Shown here in pieces: positions 26,802-35,756 of a DNA stretch of 64,000 nt (its first letter is position 1; each line of letters begins with the position of its first letter). Source of the DNA: Curtobacterium sp. VKM Ac-2865 (GTDB lineage: Bacteria; Actinomycetota; Actinomycetes; Actinomycetales; Microbacteriaceae); assembly GCF_015350905.1 (NCBI RefSeq), contig NZ_JADKRZ010000007.1, positions 62,001 to 126,000 on the forward strand. The letters are read 5' to 3'. Made by a program: the position numbers and the translations under genes. Below the pieces are notes generated by a model. That model was not told where the DNA came from and ran no database searches. It was given only the letters and a program-made list of their open reading frames with translations.

Positions 26802-26868
26802 CCGTTCCGGGGCTGCGGAACGGCCCCTGCGTTACGGGCGCGTTACGGCCCGGTCGCGATCCCGTAAC
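26802..26868. promoter_or_regulatory. Inverted repeats upstream of the nucleoside operon
   Basis: The first hairpin, CCGTTCCG/CGGAACGG (26802-26823), lies just after manC and could end its transcript. Next come GTTACGGG (26831-26838), GTTACGG (26842-26848) and the inverse CCCGTAAC (26861-26868). These repeated half-sites lie 110-150 bases before the BMP lipoprotein gene and look like operators. A possible -10 (TACTGT, 26918-26923) is downstream. No regulator gene is adjacent. Confidence 0.45.
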
Positions 26869-26977
26869 CGATCCACAGGGCGGTCCCGGGGGGTCCTGTA
26901 CCGGCCAGGCGGTCGTGTACTGTCGCCACGATCGCCCGGTGCAGTGACCGGGCCAAGCTCCCCGGAGGAACCCACCC

Positions 26978-28057
26978 GTGTCATCTCGTACCCGTCAGAT
27001 CGCCATGAGCGGTCTCGCGCTCGTCGGCACCGTCGCCGTGCTCGCCGGTTGCTCGGCTGCCCCGTCCAGCTCCTCCACCTCGGCGTCGGGGAAGTCCAGC
27101 TTCCTGCCGTGCATGGTCTCGGACGCCGGTGGCTTCGACGACAAGTCGTTCAACCAGCTCGGCTTCGAGGGCATGGTCTCGGCCGCCGACGACCTCGGCT
27201 CGAAGTACAAGAAGGCCGAGTCGAAGGACGCCACCGTCTACGACTCGAACATCCAGCAGCTCGTCACCCAGAACTGCAACCTCGTCGTCACCGTCGGCTT
27301 CAACCTCGCCGCGGCCACGAAGAAGCAGGCAGCTGCCAACCCCGACACGAACTTCGCGATCATCGACGACAACTCGATCGACGCGAAGAACGTCAAGCCG
27401 ATCACGTTCGACACCTCGCAGGCCGCGTTCCTCGCCGGCTACGCGGCTGCGTCCTACTCGAAGACCGGCACCGTCGGCACCTTCGGTGGCATGCAGATCC
27501 CGACCGTCACCATCTTCATGGACGGCTTCGCGGACGGCGTGAAGTACTTCAACGAGCAGAAGAAGAAGGACGTCAAGGTCGTCGGCTGGGACGAGGACAG
27601 CCAGAAGGGCTCCTTCACCGGCGGCTTCGAGGCCGGCACGCAGGCCAAGTCGGTCGCGCAGTCGCTCCTCGACCAGGACGCCGACGTGATCCTGCCCGTC
27701 GGTGGCCCGATCTACCAGAGCGCGGCAGAGGCCATCAAGGACGCCGACAACGGCTCCGTGCTGGTCGGCGCGGACAGCGACCTCTACGAGGCCGACCCCC
27801 GCTACAAGGACATCGCCTTCACCTCGGTGGAGAAGGGCATGAAGCCCGCGACGAAGGACGTCGTCGAGCAGGCCGCCAAGGGCGACTTCTCGAAGACCCC
27901 CTACGTCGGCACGCTGAAGAACGACGGCGTCGGCATCGCCCCCTTCCACGACTACGAGTCGAAGGTCGACAAGGGCCTGCAGGGCGAGCTCGACACGATC
28001 AAGGCCGGGATCATCGACGGCTCGATCAAGGTCGCCACGAAGGCGACCGTCAAGTAG
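26978..28057 (+). CDS. BMP-family nucleoside-binding lipoprotein
   Basis: This 359-residue extracytoplasmic lipoprotein has a signal peptide ending in VLAGC, with the lipidated Cys25. The mature protein is of the BMP/PnrA family, with the diagnostic DAGGFDDKSFNQLGFEGM and, later, GTFGGMQIPTVTIFMDGFADGV. Family members bind purine or pyrimidine nucleosides and feed an ABC importer, which is encoded immediately downstream. GTG is the start, with CCGGAGGAA upstream. It is the first gene of the operon, and a 13-bp hairpin after it may raise its level relative to the transporter genes. Confidence 0.92.
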   Translation: MSSRTRQIAMSGLALVGTVAVLAGCSAAPSSSSTSASGKSSFLPCMVSDAGGFDDKSFNQLGFEGMVSAADDLGSKYKKAESKDATVYDSNIQQLVTQNCNLVVTVGFNLAAATKKQAAANPDTNFAIIDDNSIDAKNVKPITFDTSQAAFLAGYAAASYSKTGTVGTFGGMQIPTVTIFMDGFADGVKYFNEQKKKDVKVVGWDEDSQKGSFTGGFEAGTQAKSVAQSLLDQDADVILPVGGPIYQSAAEAIKDADNGSVLVGADSDLYEADPRYKDIAFTSVEKGMKPATKDVVEQAAKGDFSKTPYVGTLKNDGVGIAPFHDYESKVDKGLQGELDTIKAGIIDGSIKVATKATVK

Positions 28058-28066
28058 CACGACCGG

Positions 28067-28096
28067 TGCGGGCGGGGGATCACTCCTCCGCCCGCA
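28067..28096 (+). other. Hairpin between binding-protein and ATPase genes
   Basis: A stem of 13 pairs (one G-T) running from TGCGGGCGG to CCGCCCGCA encloses a TCAC loop, starting 10 bases after the lipoprotein stop. It is in the position where operons often partially terminate or protect the message, so that binding protein is made in excess over the transporter. Confidence 0.65.
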
Positions 28097-28142
28097 TTCG
28101 TGCGCTCCGCACCACCCGCGACAGGAACTGTGAAGACCCGAC

Positions 28143-29663
28143 ATGAAGCTCGAACTCCGCGACATCACGAAGCGGTTCGGCCCCCTGGTGGCGAACGACC
28201 ACATCTCCATCACCGTGGAACCCGGCGAGGTCCACTGCCTGCTCGGTGAGAACGGCGCCGGCAAGTCGACGTTGATGAACGTCCTCTACGGCATGTACCA
28301 GGCGGACGAGGGTGAGATCCTGCTCGACGACGTCGTCCAGGCGTTCGACGGACCCGGCGACGCGATGCGCGCGGGCATCGGCATGGTGCACCAGCACTTC
28401 ATGCTCGTCCCGGTGTTCACGGTCGCCGAGAACGTGATGCTCGGGCAAGAGGAGACGGCCTTCGGCGGCCGCCTCGACCTGGCCGGCGCGCGGAAGCGCG
28501 TCCGCGAGATCTCGGACCGCTTCGGGTTCGACGTCGACCCCGACGCCCGTGTCGAGGACCTGCCCGTCGGTGTCCAGCAGCGCGTGGAGATCATCAAGGC
28601 GCTGTCCCGCGACGCCTCCGTGCTGGTGTTCGACGAGCCGACGGCCGTCCTCACCCCACAGGAGACCGACGAGCTGATGGGCATCATGCGCCAGCTCCGC
28701 GAGGCCGGCACCGCCATCGTCTTCATCACCCACAAGCTCCGCGAGGTCCGCGAGGTCGCCGACCGCATCACCGTGATCCGGCTCGGCAAGGTCGTCGGCG
28801 AGGCCTCGCCCACCGCGTCCAACGGCGAACTCGCCGCGCTCATGGTCGGGCGCAGCGTCTCGCTCGTCGTCGACAAGGCCCCGGCCACCGCGGGCGAGGA
28901 CGCCCTCGTCGTCGAGCACGTCACCGTGACCGACCCGTCCGGCATCGTGCTCGTCGACGACGTGTCGTTCACCGTCCGCCGTGGCGAGGTCCTGGCGATC
29001 GCGGGTGTGCAGGGCAACGGCCAGACCGAGCTCACCGAGGCGATCATGGGCCTCGAGCCCGTCCGCTCCGGCCACATCGTGCTCGACGGGCGCGAGGTCA
29101 CCGGGCGCAGCGTCAAGCAGATCCTCGACGCCGGTGTCGGGTTCGTCCCCGAGGACCGGAAGGAGGACGGCCTGGTCGGCGAGTTCACCATCGCGGAGAA
29201 CCTGATGCTCGACCGCGCCGACGCCGCCGAGTTCGTCCGCGCCGGCACGATCCGGGCCGCGGAGCGCGACGCCTTCGCGGACGAGAAGATCGCCGAGTTC
29301 GACATCCGCACCCCCGGTCGCACCACCGCGGCCGGTCGACTGTCCGGCGGCAACCAGCAGAAGATCGTCCTGGCCCGCGAGCTCAGCCGCGACCTGCGCC
29401 TGTTCGTCGCCGCGCAGCCCACCCGAGGCATCGACGTCGGCTCGATCGAGTTCGTGCACAAGCGCATCGTCGCGACGCGCGACACCGGCGTCCCGGTGAT
29501 CGTCGTCTCCACCGAGCTCGACGAGGTCGTCGCGCTCGCCGACCGGATCGCCGTGATGTACCGCGGCGCGATCGTCGGCATCGTCCCGGCGACCACGCCG
29601 CGCGACGTCCTCGGACTCATGATGGCGGGCGAACTGCCCGCGGGAACGGAGCTCGCCGCGTGA
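28143..29663 (+). CDS. Nucleoside ABC importer, tandem ATPase
   Basis: This 506-residue protein has two fused ATPase domains. The first has Walker A GENGAGKST (35-43) and DEPTAVL; the second has a degenerate P-loop region (GVQGNGQTEL) and LSGGNQQKIVLARELS. This asymmetric layout is standard for sugar/nucleoside importers (RbsA, NupA types). It energises uptake with the two permeases that follow. Its stop overlaps the first permease start (GTGA). Confidence 0.92.
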   Translation: MKLELRDITKRFGPLVANDHISITVEPGEVHCLLGENGAGKSTLMNVLYGMYQADEGEILLDDVVQAFDGPGDAMRAGIGMVHQHFMLVPVFTVAENVMLGQEETAFGGRLDLAGARKRVREISDRFGFDVDPDARVEDLPVGVQQRVEIIKALSRDASVLVFDEPTAVLTPQETDELMGIMRQLREAGTAIVFITHKLREVREVADRITVIRLGKVVGEASPTASNGELAALMVGRSVSLVVDKAPATAGEDALVVEHVTVTDPSGIVLVDDVSFTVRRGEVLAIAGVQGNGQTELTEAIMGLEPVRSGHIVLDGREVTGRSVKQILDAGVGFVPEDRKEDGLVGEFTIAENLMLDRADAAEFVRAGTIRAAERDAFADEKIAEFDIRTPGRTTAAGRLSGGNQQKIVLARELSRDLRLFVAAQPTRGIDVGSIEFVHKRIVATRDTGVPVIVVSTELDEVVALADRIAVMYRGAIVGIVPATTPRDVLGLMMAGELPAGTELAA

Positions 29664-31057
29664 GCGACACCACGCCGCAGCACGGGGGCACCACGCCACC
29701 GTCCGACGGCAGCACCCCGAACGACACCGCCGCACCCAGCACCGTCGACCAGACCGTCGCCGGCGCTCCCGCGTCCGACGACCGCCTGCAGGACGTCGGT
29801 GCGGGCGCCCCGCACCTGATGACGGACTCGGCCACCGACAGCGAGCGCCGCGAGGGCCGCTGGAGCGACGCGCTCCAGAGCATCGTCAACGGCTCGGTCC
29901 TGACGACCGTGCTCGCCGTGGTCCTCGCCCTCATCGCCAGCGGCGTCCTCATCGCCCTGACCGACAAGGACGTGCAGACCGCGGCCGGGTACTTCTTCGC
30001 CCGCCCGATGGACACCCTGCGCGCGGTCGGGACGGCCGTCGGCGGGTCGTACGCGTCGCTGTTCCAGGGCTCGGTCATCAACTTCGGTGCCCCGACGGCC
30101 GCTGCCGCGATCGCGCCGATCACCCGCTCGGTGGACTACGCCGTGCCGCTCGTCGTCGCCGGTCTCGGCGTCGCCGTGGCGTTCCGCGCCGGCCTGTTCA
30201 ACATCGGCGGCCAGGGGCAGGTCCTCATCGCCGCCGGTGCCGCCGGGTGGGTCGGGTTCTCGTTCGACCTGCCGGCCGCGGTGCACATCCCGCTCACGAT
30301 CCTCGCCGGCATCGTCGGCGGTGCGGTCTGGGCCGGTCTGGTCGGGCTCATCAAGGCGCGCACCGGTGCCAACGAGGTCGTCCTGACGATCATGCTGAAC
30401 TACGTCGCGCTGTACCTGCTCGCCTTCGCCCTGCGGACCCCCGGGCTGCTGCAGGCCGGCGGCAGCCCCAACCCGATCTCCCCGGCGACGAAGGACAGCG
30501 CGCTGCTGCCCGGGCTCTTCGGCCCGCAGTACGGCATCAACGTCGGGTTCCTCGTCGCGATCGCCGCGGTGGTCGTCGTGTGGTGGCTGCTCAACAAGTC
30601 CTCGCTCGGCTTCCGCTTCCGGACGATCGGCGAGAACCCGCGTGCGGCTCGCGTGGCCGGCATGAGCGTGCCCCGTCTGACGATCTGGGTGCTGGTGATC
30701 TCCGGTGGTCTCATCGGCATCGCCGGTGCCTACCAGGTCGAGGGCGCGGTCACGACCGGCTTCACGTCGGGCATCGACGCCGGCATCGGCTTCGACGCGA
30801 TCACCGTCGCGCTGCTCGGCCGGTCCAAGCCGTGGGGCACCTTCTGGGCCGCGATCCTGTTCGGCGTGCTGAAGAACGGCGGCTACGCCATGCAGGCCGC
30901 CAACGGCATCCCGATCGACATCGTCGACGTCATCCAGGCCCTCATCGTCCTCTTCATCGCGGCCCCGCCGCTCGTCCGCGCGATCTTCCGGATCCCGCAG
31001 CCGGGCGCCCGTCGACGCACCAAGCAGCCCAGCAAGCGGAAGGCGGTCGCCGCGTGA
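29660..31057 (+). CDS. Nucleoside ABC importer permease 1
   Basis: This 465-residue membrane protein is of the branched-chain/ribose permease fold. A hydrophilic, Asp/Thr/Pro-rich N-terminus of about 70 residues precedes about ten helices. The motif FNIGGQGQVLIAAGAAGWVG and the region GLFNIGGQGQ are typical of BMP-linked nucleoside permeases (NupP/YufP). Its start overlaps the ATPase stop and its end overlaps permease 2. Confidence 0.9.
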   Translation: MSDTTPQHGGTTPPSDGSTPNDTAAPSTVDQTVAGAPASDDRLQDVGAGAPHLMTDSATDSERREGRWSDALQSIVNGSVLTTVLAVVLALIASGVLIALTDKDVQTAAGYFFARPMDTLRAVGTAVGGSYASLFQGSVINFGAPTAAAAIAPITRSVDYAVPLVVAGLGVAVAFRAGLFNIGGQGQVLIAAGAAGWVGFSFDLPAAVHIPLTILAGIVGGAVWAGLVGLIKARTGANEVVLTIMLNYVALYLLAFALRTPGLLQAGGSPNPISPATKDSALLPGLFGPQYGINVGFLVAIAAVVVVWWLLNKSSLGFRFRTIGENPRAARVAGMSVPRLTIWVLVISGGLIGIAGAYQVEGAVTTGFTSGIDAGIGFDAITVALLGRSKPWGTFWAAILFGVLKNGGYAMQAANGIPIDIVDVIQALIVLFIAAPPLVRAIFRIPQPGARRRTKQPSKRKAVAA

Positions 31058-32343
31058 GCACCCTCAGCCCCACCGCGGTCCCGTCGGCCCCCGTCGCCGA
31101 CCGTGCCGTCGAGACCACCAGGAGCTGGAAGGCCCCGATCGCGTTCGCGGTGTTCACCGTGCTCGCCGTGGTCCTGTTCCTCGTGGTCAGCCGGAGCGGC
31201 ACGACGACGTTCCGGCTCGCCAACCCCGGCGACTTCGTCCAGCTGCCCGACGTCGGCCTGCCCTCCGTCGGCACCGGTTTCGTCGTCGTCGTGCTGCTGG
31301 CCCTCGCGACGGCCGCGTCGTTCCTGCTGGTCTCGCGGTCCCGCCCGGTGCCGCTCTGGCTGACGAGCGTGTTCGCGGTCCTGTTCGTGATCGGCTTCCT
31401 GACCTGGGCCGCCGCGGGCAAGACCATCCCGCTGCCCGGCCTGCTCGTCGGCGCGATCGGCCTCAGCGTCCCGCTGGTGTTCGGTGCCCTCGGCGGCGTC
31501 ATCTCCGAGCGCGTCGGCGTCGTGAACATCGCGATCGAGGGCCAGTTCCTCGCCGGCGCGTTCACCTCCGCGCTCATCGCCTCGCTGACGGGCTCGGCGT
31601 GGGTCGGCCTGGTCGGTGCCCTCGTCGCCGGTGTGCTCGTGTCGTTCGTCCTCGCGGCGTTCAGCATCAAGTACCTCGTCGACCAGGTCATCGTGGGTGT
31701 CGTCATCAACGCGTTCATCTCCGGCTTGACCGGCTTCCTGTACTCGCAGGTGCTCTCCCCGGACGAGGAGCGGCTCAACGTCGGCGTGACCTTCCCGCGC
31801 TTCGAGATCCCGGTGCTCCACCAGATCCCGGTGATCGGTCCGGTCTTCTTCGAGCAGACCGTGATCGTCTACCTGGCGTACGTGGCCGTCGCGGTCGTCA
31901 CCTTCGCGCTGTTCAAGACCCGCTGGGGCCTGCGCCTCCGCGCGGTCGGCGAGCACCCGGAGGCGGCGGACACCGTCGGCATCAACGTCACCGGCACGCG
32001 GTTCTGGAACGTCTCGCTCGCCGGTGCGATCGCGGGACTCGGCGGCGCGTACTTCACGCTCGACGCCGTCGGGCCGTTCACGAAGGACATGACCGACGGC
32101 GCCGGCTACATCGCGCTGGCGGCGGTCATCTTCGGTCGCTGGGACCCGGTGCGGGCCACGCTCGCGGCGCTGCTCTTCGGCTTCGCGTCCAACCTGCAGA
32201 ACACGCTCGGGGCGATCAACTCGCCGGTGCCGAGCGAGTTCCTGCTGATGCTGCCGTACGTCGTCACGATCTTCGCGGTGGCCGGCCTGGTGGGCCAGTC
32301 GCGGGGACCGGCCGCCGCCGGCAAGCCCTACTTCAAGAGCTAG
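31054..32343 (+). CDS. Nucleoside ABC importer permease 2
   Basis: This second permease has 429 residues, starting at GTG 31054, which overlaps the permease 1 stop. The conserved GERVGVVNIAIEGQFLAGA-type motif appears as SERVGVVNIAIEGQFLAGAF, and about ten helices are predicted. It pairs with permease 1 as a heterodimer. The cytidine deaminase gene follows after 16 bases, linking uptake to salvage. Confidence 0.9.
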   Translation: MSTLSPTAVPSAPVADRAVETTRSWKAPIAFAVFTVLAVVLFLVVSRSGTTTFRLANPGDFVQLPDVGLPSVGTGFVVVVLLALATAASFLLVSRSRPVPLWLTSVFAVLFVIGFLTWAAAGKTIPLPGLLVGAIGLSVPLVFGALGGVISERVGVVNIAIEGQFLAGAFTSALIASLTGSAWVGLVGALVAGVLVSFVLAAFSIKYLVDQVIVGVVINAFISGLTGFLYSQVLSPDEERLNVGVTFPRFEIPVLHQIPVIGPVFFEQTVIVYLAYVAVAVVTFALFKTRWGLRLRAVGEHPEAADTVGINVTGTRFWNVSLAGAIAGLGGAYFTLDAVGPFTKDMTDGAGYIALAAVIFGRWDPVRATLAALLFGFASNLQNTLGAINSPVPSEFLLMLPYVVTIFAVAGLVGQSRGPAAAGKPYFKS

Positions 32344-32359
32344 CCAGGAGGCCCGGCAC

Positions 32360-32887
32360 ATGTCCGACACGAACGCTGCGGGTGACCAGGGGGTCACCAC
32401 CGACCCGACGACCGGCGAGCCCTCCTGGACCGACCCGGCCACGAGCCTCCCGTCCGATCCGGACGCCGCGATCGACGCGAGCGTCGACGTGGACTGGACC
32501 GCCCTGCGGGAGGCCGCGACGACCGCCATGGGGCGGGCGTACGCGCCGTACTCGTCGTTCCCGGTCGGCGCTGCGGCGTTGACCGACGACGGCCGGATCG
32601 TCTCCGGCTGCAACGTCGAGAACGCCTCGTACGGGGTGACGCTGTGCGCTGAGTGCTCACTCGTGTCGCAGCTGCACATGACCGGCGGCGGCAAGCTCGT
32701 CGCGTTCACCTGCGTGGACGGCGACGGGGCGACGCTGATGCCGTGCGGGCGCTGCCGCCAGCTGCTGTTCGAGCACTCGGCCGAGGGCATGCTGCTCGAG
32801 ACGGTCTCCGGCATCCGCACCATCGACGAGGTGCTGCCCGACGCGTTCGGGCCGCGCACCCTCGTCACCTACCAGCAGGAGCACTGA
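32360..32887 (+). CDS. cdd: Cytidine deaminase with N-terminal extension
   Basis: This 175-residue enzyme converts cytidine and deoxycytidine to uridine forms. The zinc site is Cys96, Cys129 and Cys132 with the catalytic Glu98 (CNVENASYGVTLCAEC and PCGRCRQ). The usual family start corresponds to about residue 46 (WTALREAATTAMGRAYAPYS). The first 45 residues are Asp/Thr/Pro-rich, are not part of the normal fold, and contain bases matching the palindrome arm (32442-32456). No good internal start codon is visible, so the extension is probably translated. Confidence 0.9.
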   Translation: MSDTNAAGDQGVTTDPTTGEPSWTDPATSLPSDPDAAIDASVDVDWTALREAATTAMGRAYAPYSSFPVGAAALTDDGRIVSGCNVENASYGVTLCAECSLVSQLHMTGGGKLVAFTCVDGDGATLMPCGRCRQLLFEHSAEGMLLETVSGIRTIDEVLPDAFGPRTLVTYQQEH

Positions 32888-32889
32888 GC

Positions 32890-34179
32890 ATGGCCGTCGA
32901 GCCGTTCGACACCGTCGACCTCATCCGCACGAAGCGCTCCGGCGACACGCTGAGCACGGCCGAGATCGACTGGCTGGTCGACGCGTACACCCGCGGCTAC
33001 GTCGAGGACCCGCAGATGGCGGCCTTCGCGATGGCGGTCTTCCTGAACGGGATGGACCGGCGCGAGGTCAAGGACCTGACGCTGGCGATGATCGCGTCGG
33101 GGGAGCGGATGTCGTTCGGCTCGCTCGGCAAGACCACCGTGGACAAGCACTCCACCGGCGGGGTCGGTGACAAGATCACGCTGCCGCTCGCACCCCTCGT
33201 CGCGTCGTTCGGCGTCGCCGTGCCGCAGCTGTCCGGGCGTGGGCTCGGTCACACCGGCGGCACGCTCGACAAGCTCGAGTCGATCCCGGGGTGGCAGGCC
33301 TCGATCTCGAACGACCGCATGATGTCGGTGCTGTCCGACGTCGGTGCGGTCATCTGCGCCGCGGGGTCCGGCCTGGCCCCGGCCGACAAGAAGCTCTACG
33401 CACTCCGTGACATCACGGGCACCGTCGAGTGCATCCCGCTCATCGCGTCGAGCATCATGTCGAAGAAGATCGCCGAGGGGACGGGTGCGCTCGTCCTCGA
33501 CGTGAAGTTCGGGTCGGGGGCGTTCATGCCGTCGTACGAGGCCTCGCGGGAACTCGCGCAGACGATGGTCGACCTCGGCACCGACGCCGGTGTGGCGACC
33601 TCGGCGCTCCTGACCGACATGGAGGTCCCGCTCGGGCTGACCATCGGCAACGCGCTCGAGGTCCGTGAATCGATCGAGGTCCTCTCCGGGGGAGGACCTG
33701 CCGACGTGGTGTCGCTGACGATCGAACTGGCCTCGGAGATGCTCCGGCTCGCCGGGCTGCCGGACGCCGACCCGGCCGCGGCCCTGGCCGACGGCCGCGC
33801 GATGGACACCTGGCGCCGGATGATCGCCGCGCAGGGCGGCGACCCGGACGCGGCGCTGCCGGTCGCGCGTGAACAGCACGTCGTCACGGCGCCGGCATCC
33901 GGGGTGCTCGCCACCCAGGACGCGCTGCCGTTCGGCATCGCGGCCTGGAGGCTCGGTGCGGGTCGTGCGCGCGCGCAGGACCCGGTGCAGGCCGGGGCCG
34001 GCATCCAGCTGCACGCGAAGCCGGGCGACACCGTGACCGAGGGGCAACCGCTCTGGACGCTGCACACCGACGAGCCGTCCCGGTTCGAGCGGGCGCTGGA
34101 GTCGCTCGAGGGCGCGTGGTCGATCGGGTCGGCAGCCGAGCCGCGTGGGCCGATCGTGCGGGAGCGCATCCAGGGCTAG
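32890..34179 (+). CDS. deoA: Thymidine phosphorylase
   Basis: This 429-residue enzyme splits thymidine and deoxyuridine with phosphate. The glycine-rich phosphate loop KHSTGGVGDKITLPLAPLVAS (about 79-99) is the family signature, and the C-terminal AWRLGAGRARAQDPVQAGAGI is also conserved. ATG 32890 is two bases after the cdd stop. Together, cdd and deoA feed pyrimidine deoxynucleosides into free base plus sugar-1-phosphate. Confidence 0.94.
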   Translation: MAVEPFDTVDLIRTKRSGDTLSTAEIDWLVDAYTRGYVEDPQMAAFAMAVFLNGMDRREVKDLTLAMIASGERMSFGSLGKTTVDKHSTGGVGDKITLPLAPLVASFGVAVPQLSGRGLGHTGGTLDKLESIPGWQASISNDRMMSVLSDVGAVICAAGSGLAPADKKLYALRDITGTVECIPLIASSIMSKKIAEGTGALVLDVKFGSGAFMPSYEASRELAQTMVDLGTDAGVATSALLTDMEVPLGLTIGNALEVRESIEVLSGGGPADVVSLTIELASEMLRLAGLPDADPAAALADGRAMDTWRRMIAAQGGDPDAALPVAREQHVVTAPASGVLATQDALPFGIAAWRLGAGRARAQDPVQAGAGIQLHAKPGDTVTEGQPLWTLHTDEPSRFERALESLEGAWSIGSAAEPRGPIVRERIQG

Positions 34180-34188
34180 CCTGGACGC

Positions 34189-35304
34189 ATGAGCGCCGAC
34201 GACGCCCCCACGTACCGACTGCCCGACGCGGGTGCCGTGATCAACGACCTGCCGAAGGTCTCGTTGCACGACCACCTCGACGGCGGTCTCCGCCCCGCGA
34301 CGATCATCGAGCTCGCTGCGGCCGCCGGTGTCACGTTGCCGACGACCGACGCCGATGAGCTGCGCCAGTGGTTCGCCGACCAGTCGGACTCCGGCTCGCT
34401 CGTCGAGTACCTGAAGACCTTCGACGTCACCGTCTCGGTGATGCAGACGGCCGAGCAGCTGCGTCGCGTGGCGGCGGAGTTCGTCGAGGACCTCATCGCC
34501 GACGGGGTCGTCTACGGCGAGGTCCGCTGGGCGCCCGAGCAGCACCTGCAGGGCGGGCTGAGCCTCGACGAGACGGTCGAAGCCGTGCAGGCCGGCATCG
34601 AGGAAGCGGTCGACGCCGCCGGCGGAGCGATCCGCGTCGGGCAGCTCGTCACCGCGATGCGCCACGCGGACCGGTCCCTCGAGATCGCGGAGCTGGCCGT
34701 CCGGCACCGCGACCACGGTGTCGTCGGCTTCGACATCGCCGGCGCCGAGGCGGGCTTCCCCGCGTCGAAGCACCGCGCGGCCTTCGACTTCCTGGCCTCC
34801 GAGCTGTTCCCCGTCACCGTGCACGCGGGGGAGGCCGACGGGCTCGCGTCGATCCGCTCGGCGCTCGTCGACGGTCGAGCACTCCGCCTCGGCCACGGCG
34901 TCCGGGTGTTCGAGGACGTCCAGCTGTCCGACGGCGGCGACGGCTCCACGCTCGCCAGCCTCGGCGAGATCGCGTCGTGGGTGCGCGACCGCGAGATCCC
35001 GCTCGAGCTCTCGCCGTCCTCGAACCTGCAGACCGGGGCCATCGCGGCGTGGGGCGACGACCTCGCCGACCACCCGTTCGACGTGCTGTACCAGCTCGGG
35101 TTCCGCGTCACGGTGAACACCGACAACCGCCTGATGAGCAACACGACGCTGACCAAGGAGCTCGCGCTCCTGGCCGGCACCTTCGGGTACGACCTCGAGG
35201 ACCTCGCCGCGTTCCAGATCAACGCGGCACTCGGCTCGTTCCTGCCGCTCGAGGACCGCGAGGAGATCATCGCCCTCATCACCGCCGGGTACGCGGAGGC
35301 CTGA
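34189..35304 (+). CDS. add: Adenosine deaminase
   Basis: This 371-residue amidohydrolase converts adenosine and deoxyadenosine to inosine forms. The metal-binding HDHLDGGLRP (about 24-33), the catalytic VTVHAGEADG and the late metal ligand in VNTDNRLMS are visible. The product is the substrate for the purine nucleoside phosphorylase downstream. It begins nine bases after deoA. Confidence 0.94.
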   Translation: MSADDAPTYRLPDAGAVINDLPKVSLHDHLDGGLRPATIIELAAAAGVTLPTTDADELRQWFADQSDSGSLVEYLKTFDVTVSVMQTAEQLRRVAAEFVEDLIADGVVYGEVRWAPEQHLQGGLSLDETVEAVQAGIEEAVDAAGGAIRVGQLVTAMRHADRSLEIAELAVRHRDHGVVGFDIAGAEAGFPASKHRAAFDFLASELFPVTVHAGEADGLASIRSALVDGRALRLGHGVRVFEDVQLSDGGDGSTLASLGEIASWVRDREIPLELSPSSNLQTGAIAAWGDDLADHPFDVLYQLGFRVTVNTDNRLMSNTTLTKELALLAGTFGYDLEDLAAFQINAALGSFLPLEDREEIIALITAGYAEA

Positions 35305-35309
35305 TCGCG

Positions 35310-35756
35310 ATGGGCCTGCCGCCGCTGTCCGACGACGCCGTCGTGCTCGGGGCGTCCGCGCCCTCGTGGCGTGACGCGCTCCGGCTGGCCGGCGGCGCCC
35401 TCGTGCGGTCCGGTGCCACGACGGACGCCTACACCGAGGCCATGGTCGCCATGGTCGAGGAGCACGGCCCGTACATCGTGATCTCCCCGGGCCTGGCCTT
35501 CGCCCACGCCCGGCCGGGGGACTCGGTCCTCCGCGACGGTCTGTCCGTGGTGACGCTCGCGCAGCCCGTGGCGTTCGGACACCCGCACAACGACCCCGTC
35601 GTCGTCGTCCTCGGGCTCGCCGTCGCGGGCGTGGGGACGCACCTCGAGTCGATCGGCGCGATCGCGAACCTGTTCAACGACGCCACGGTGACCGCTCGGT
35701 TGGCCGCGGCGACCACGCCGGACGAGGTCCGGGGCATCATGGGGGTCCCAGCGTGA
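35310..35756 (+). CDS. PTS IIA component (mannitol/fructose/ascorbate type), orphan
   Basis: This 148-residue IIA domain has a likely phosphorylated His66 in SPGLAFAHARPGDSV, the pattern of ascorbate-type (UlaC/SgaA) IIA proteins. ATG 35310 lies five bases after add. Its stop overlaps the GTG of the IIB gene (GTGA). No IIC membrane gene is nearby; the only one in the window is mtlA, which already has its own IIB and IIA. In a nucleoside operon it may have a regulatory role or serve a IIC encoded elsewhere. Confidence 0.85.
   Translation: MGLPPLSDDAVVLGASAPSWRDALRLAGGALVRSGATTDAYTEAMVAMVEEHGPYIVISPGLAFAHARPGDSVLRDGLSVVTLAQPVAFGHPHNDPVVVVLGLAVAGVGTHLESIGAIANLFNDATVTARLAAATTPDEVRGIMGVPA

Noticed and set aside
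33947..33962. GGAGGCTCGGTGCGGG in deoA, identical to the left arm in maf
   Set aside because: It encodes the conserved WRLGAGR segment expected in thymidine phosphorylase and has no inverted partner, so shared codon use is a simpler explanation.
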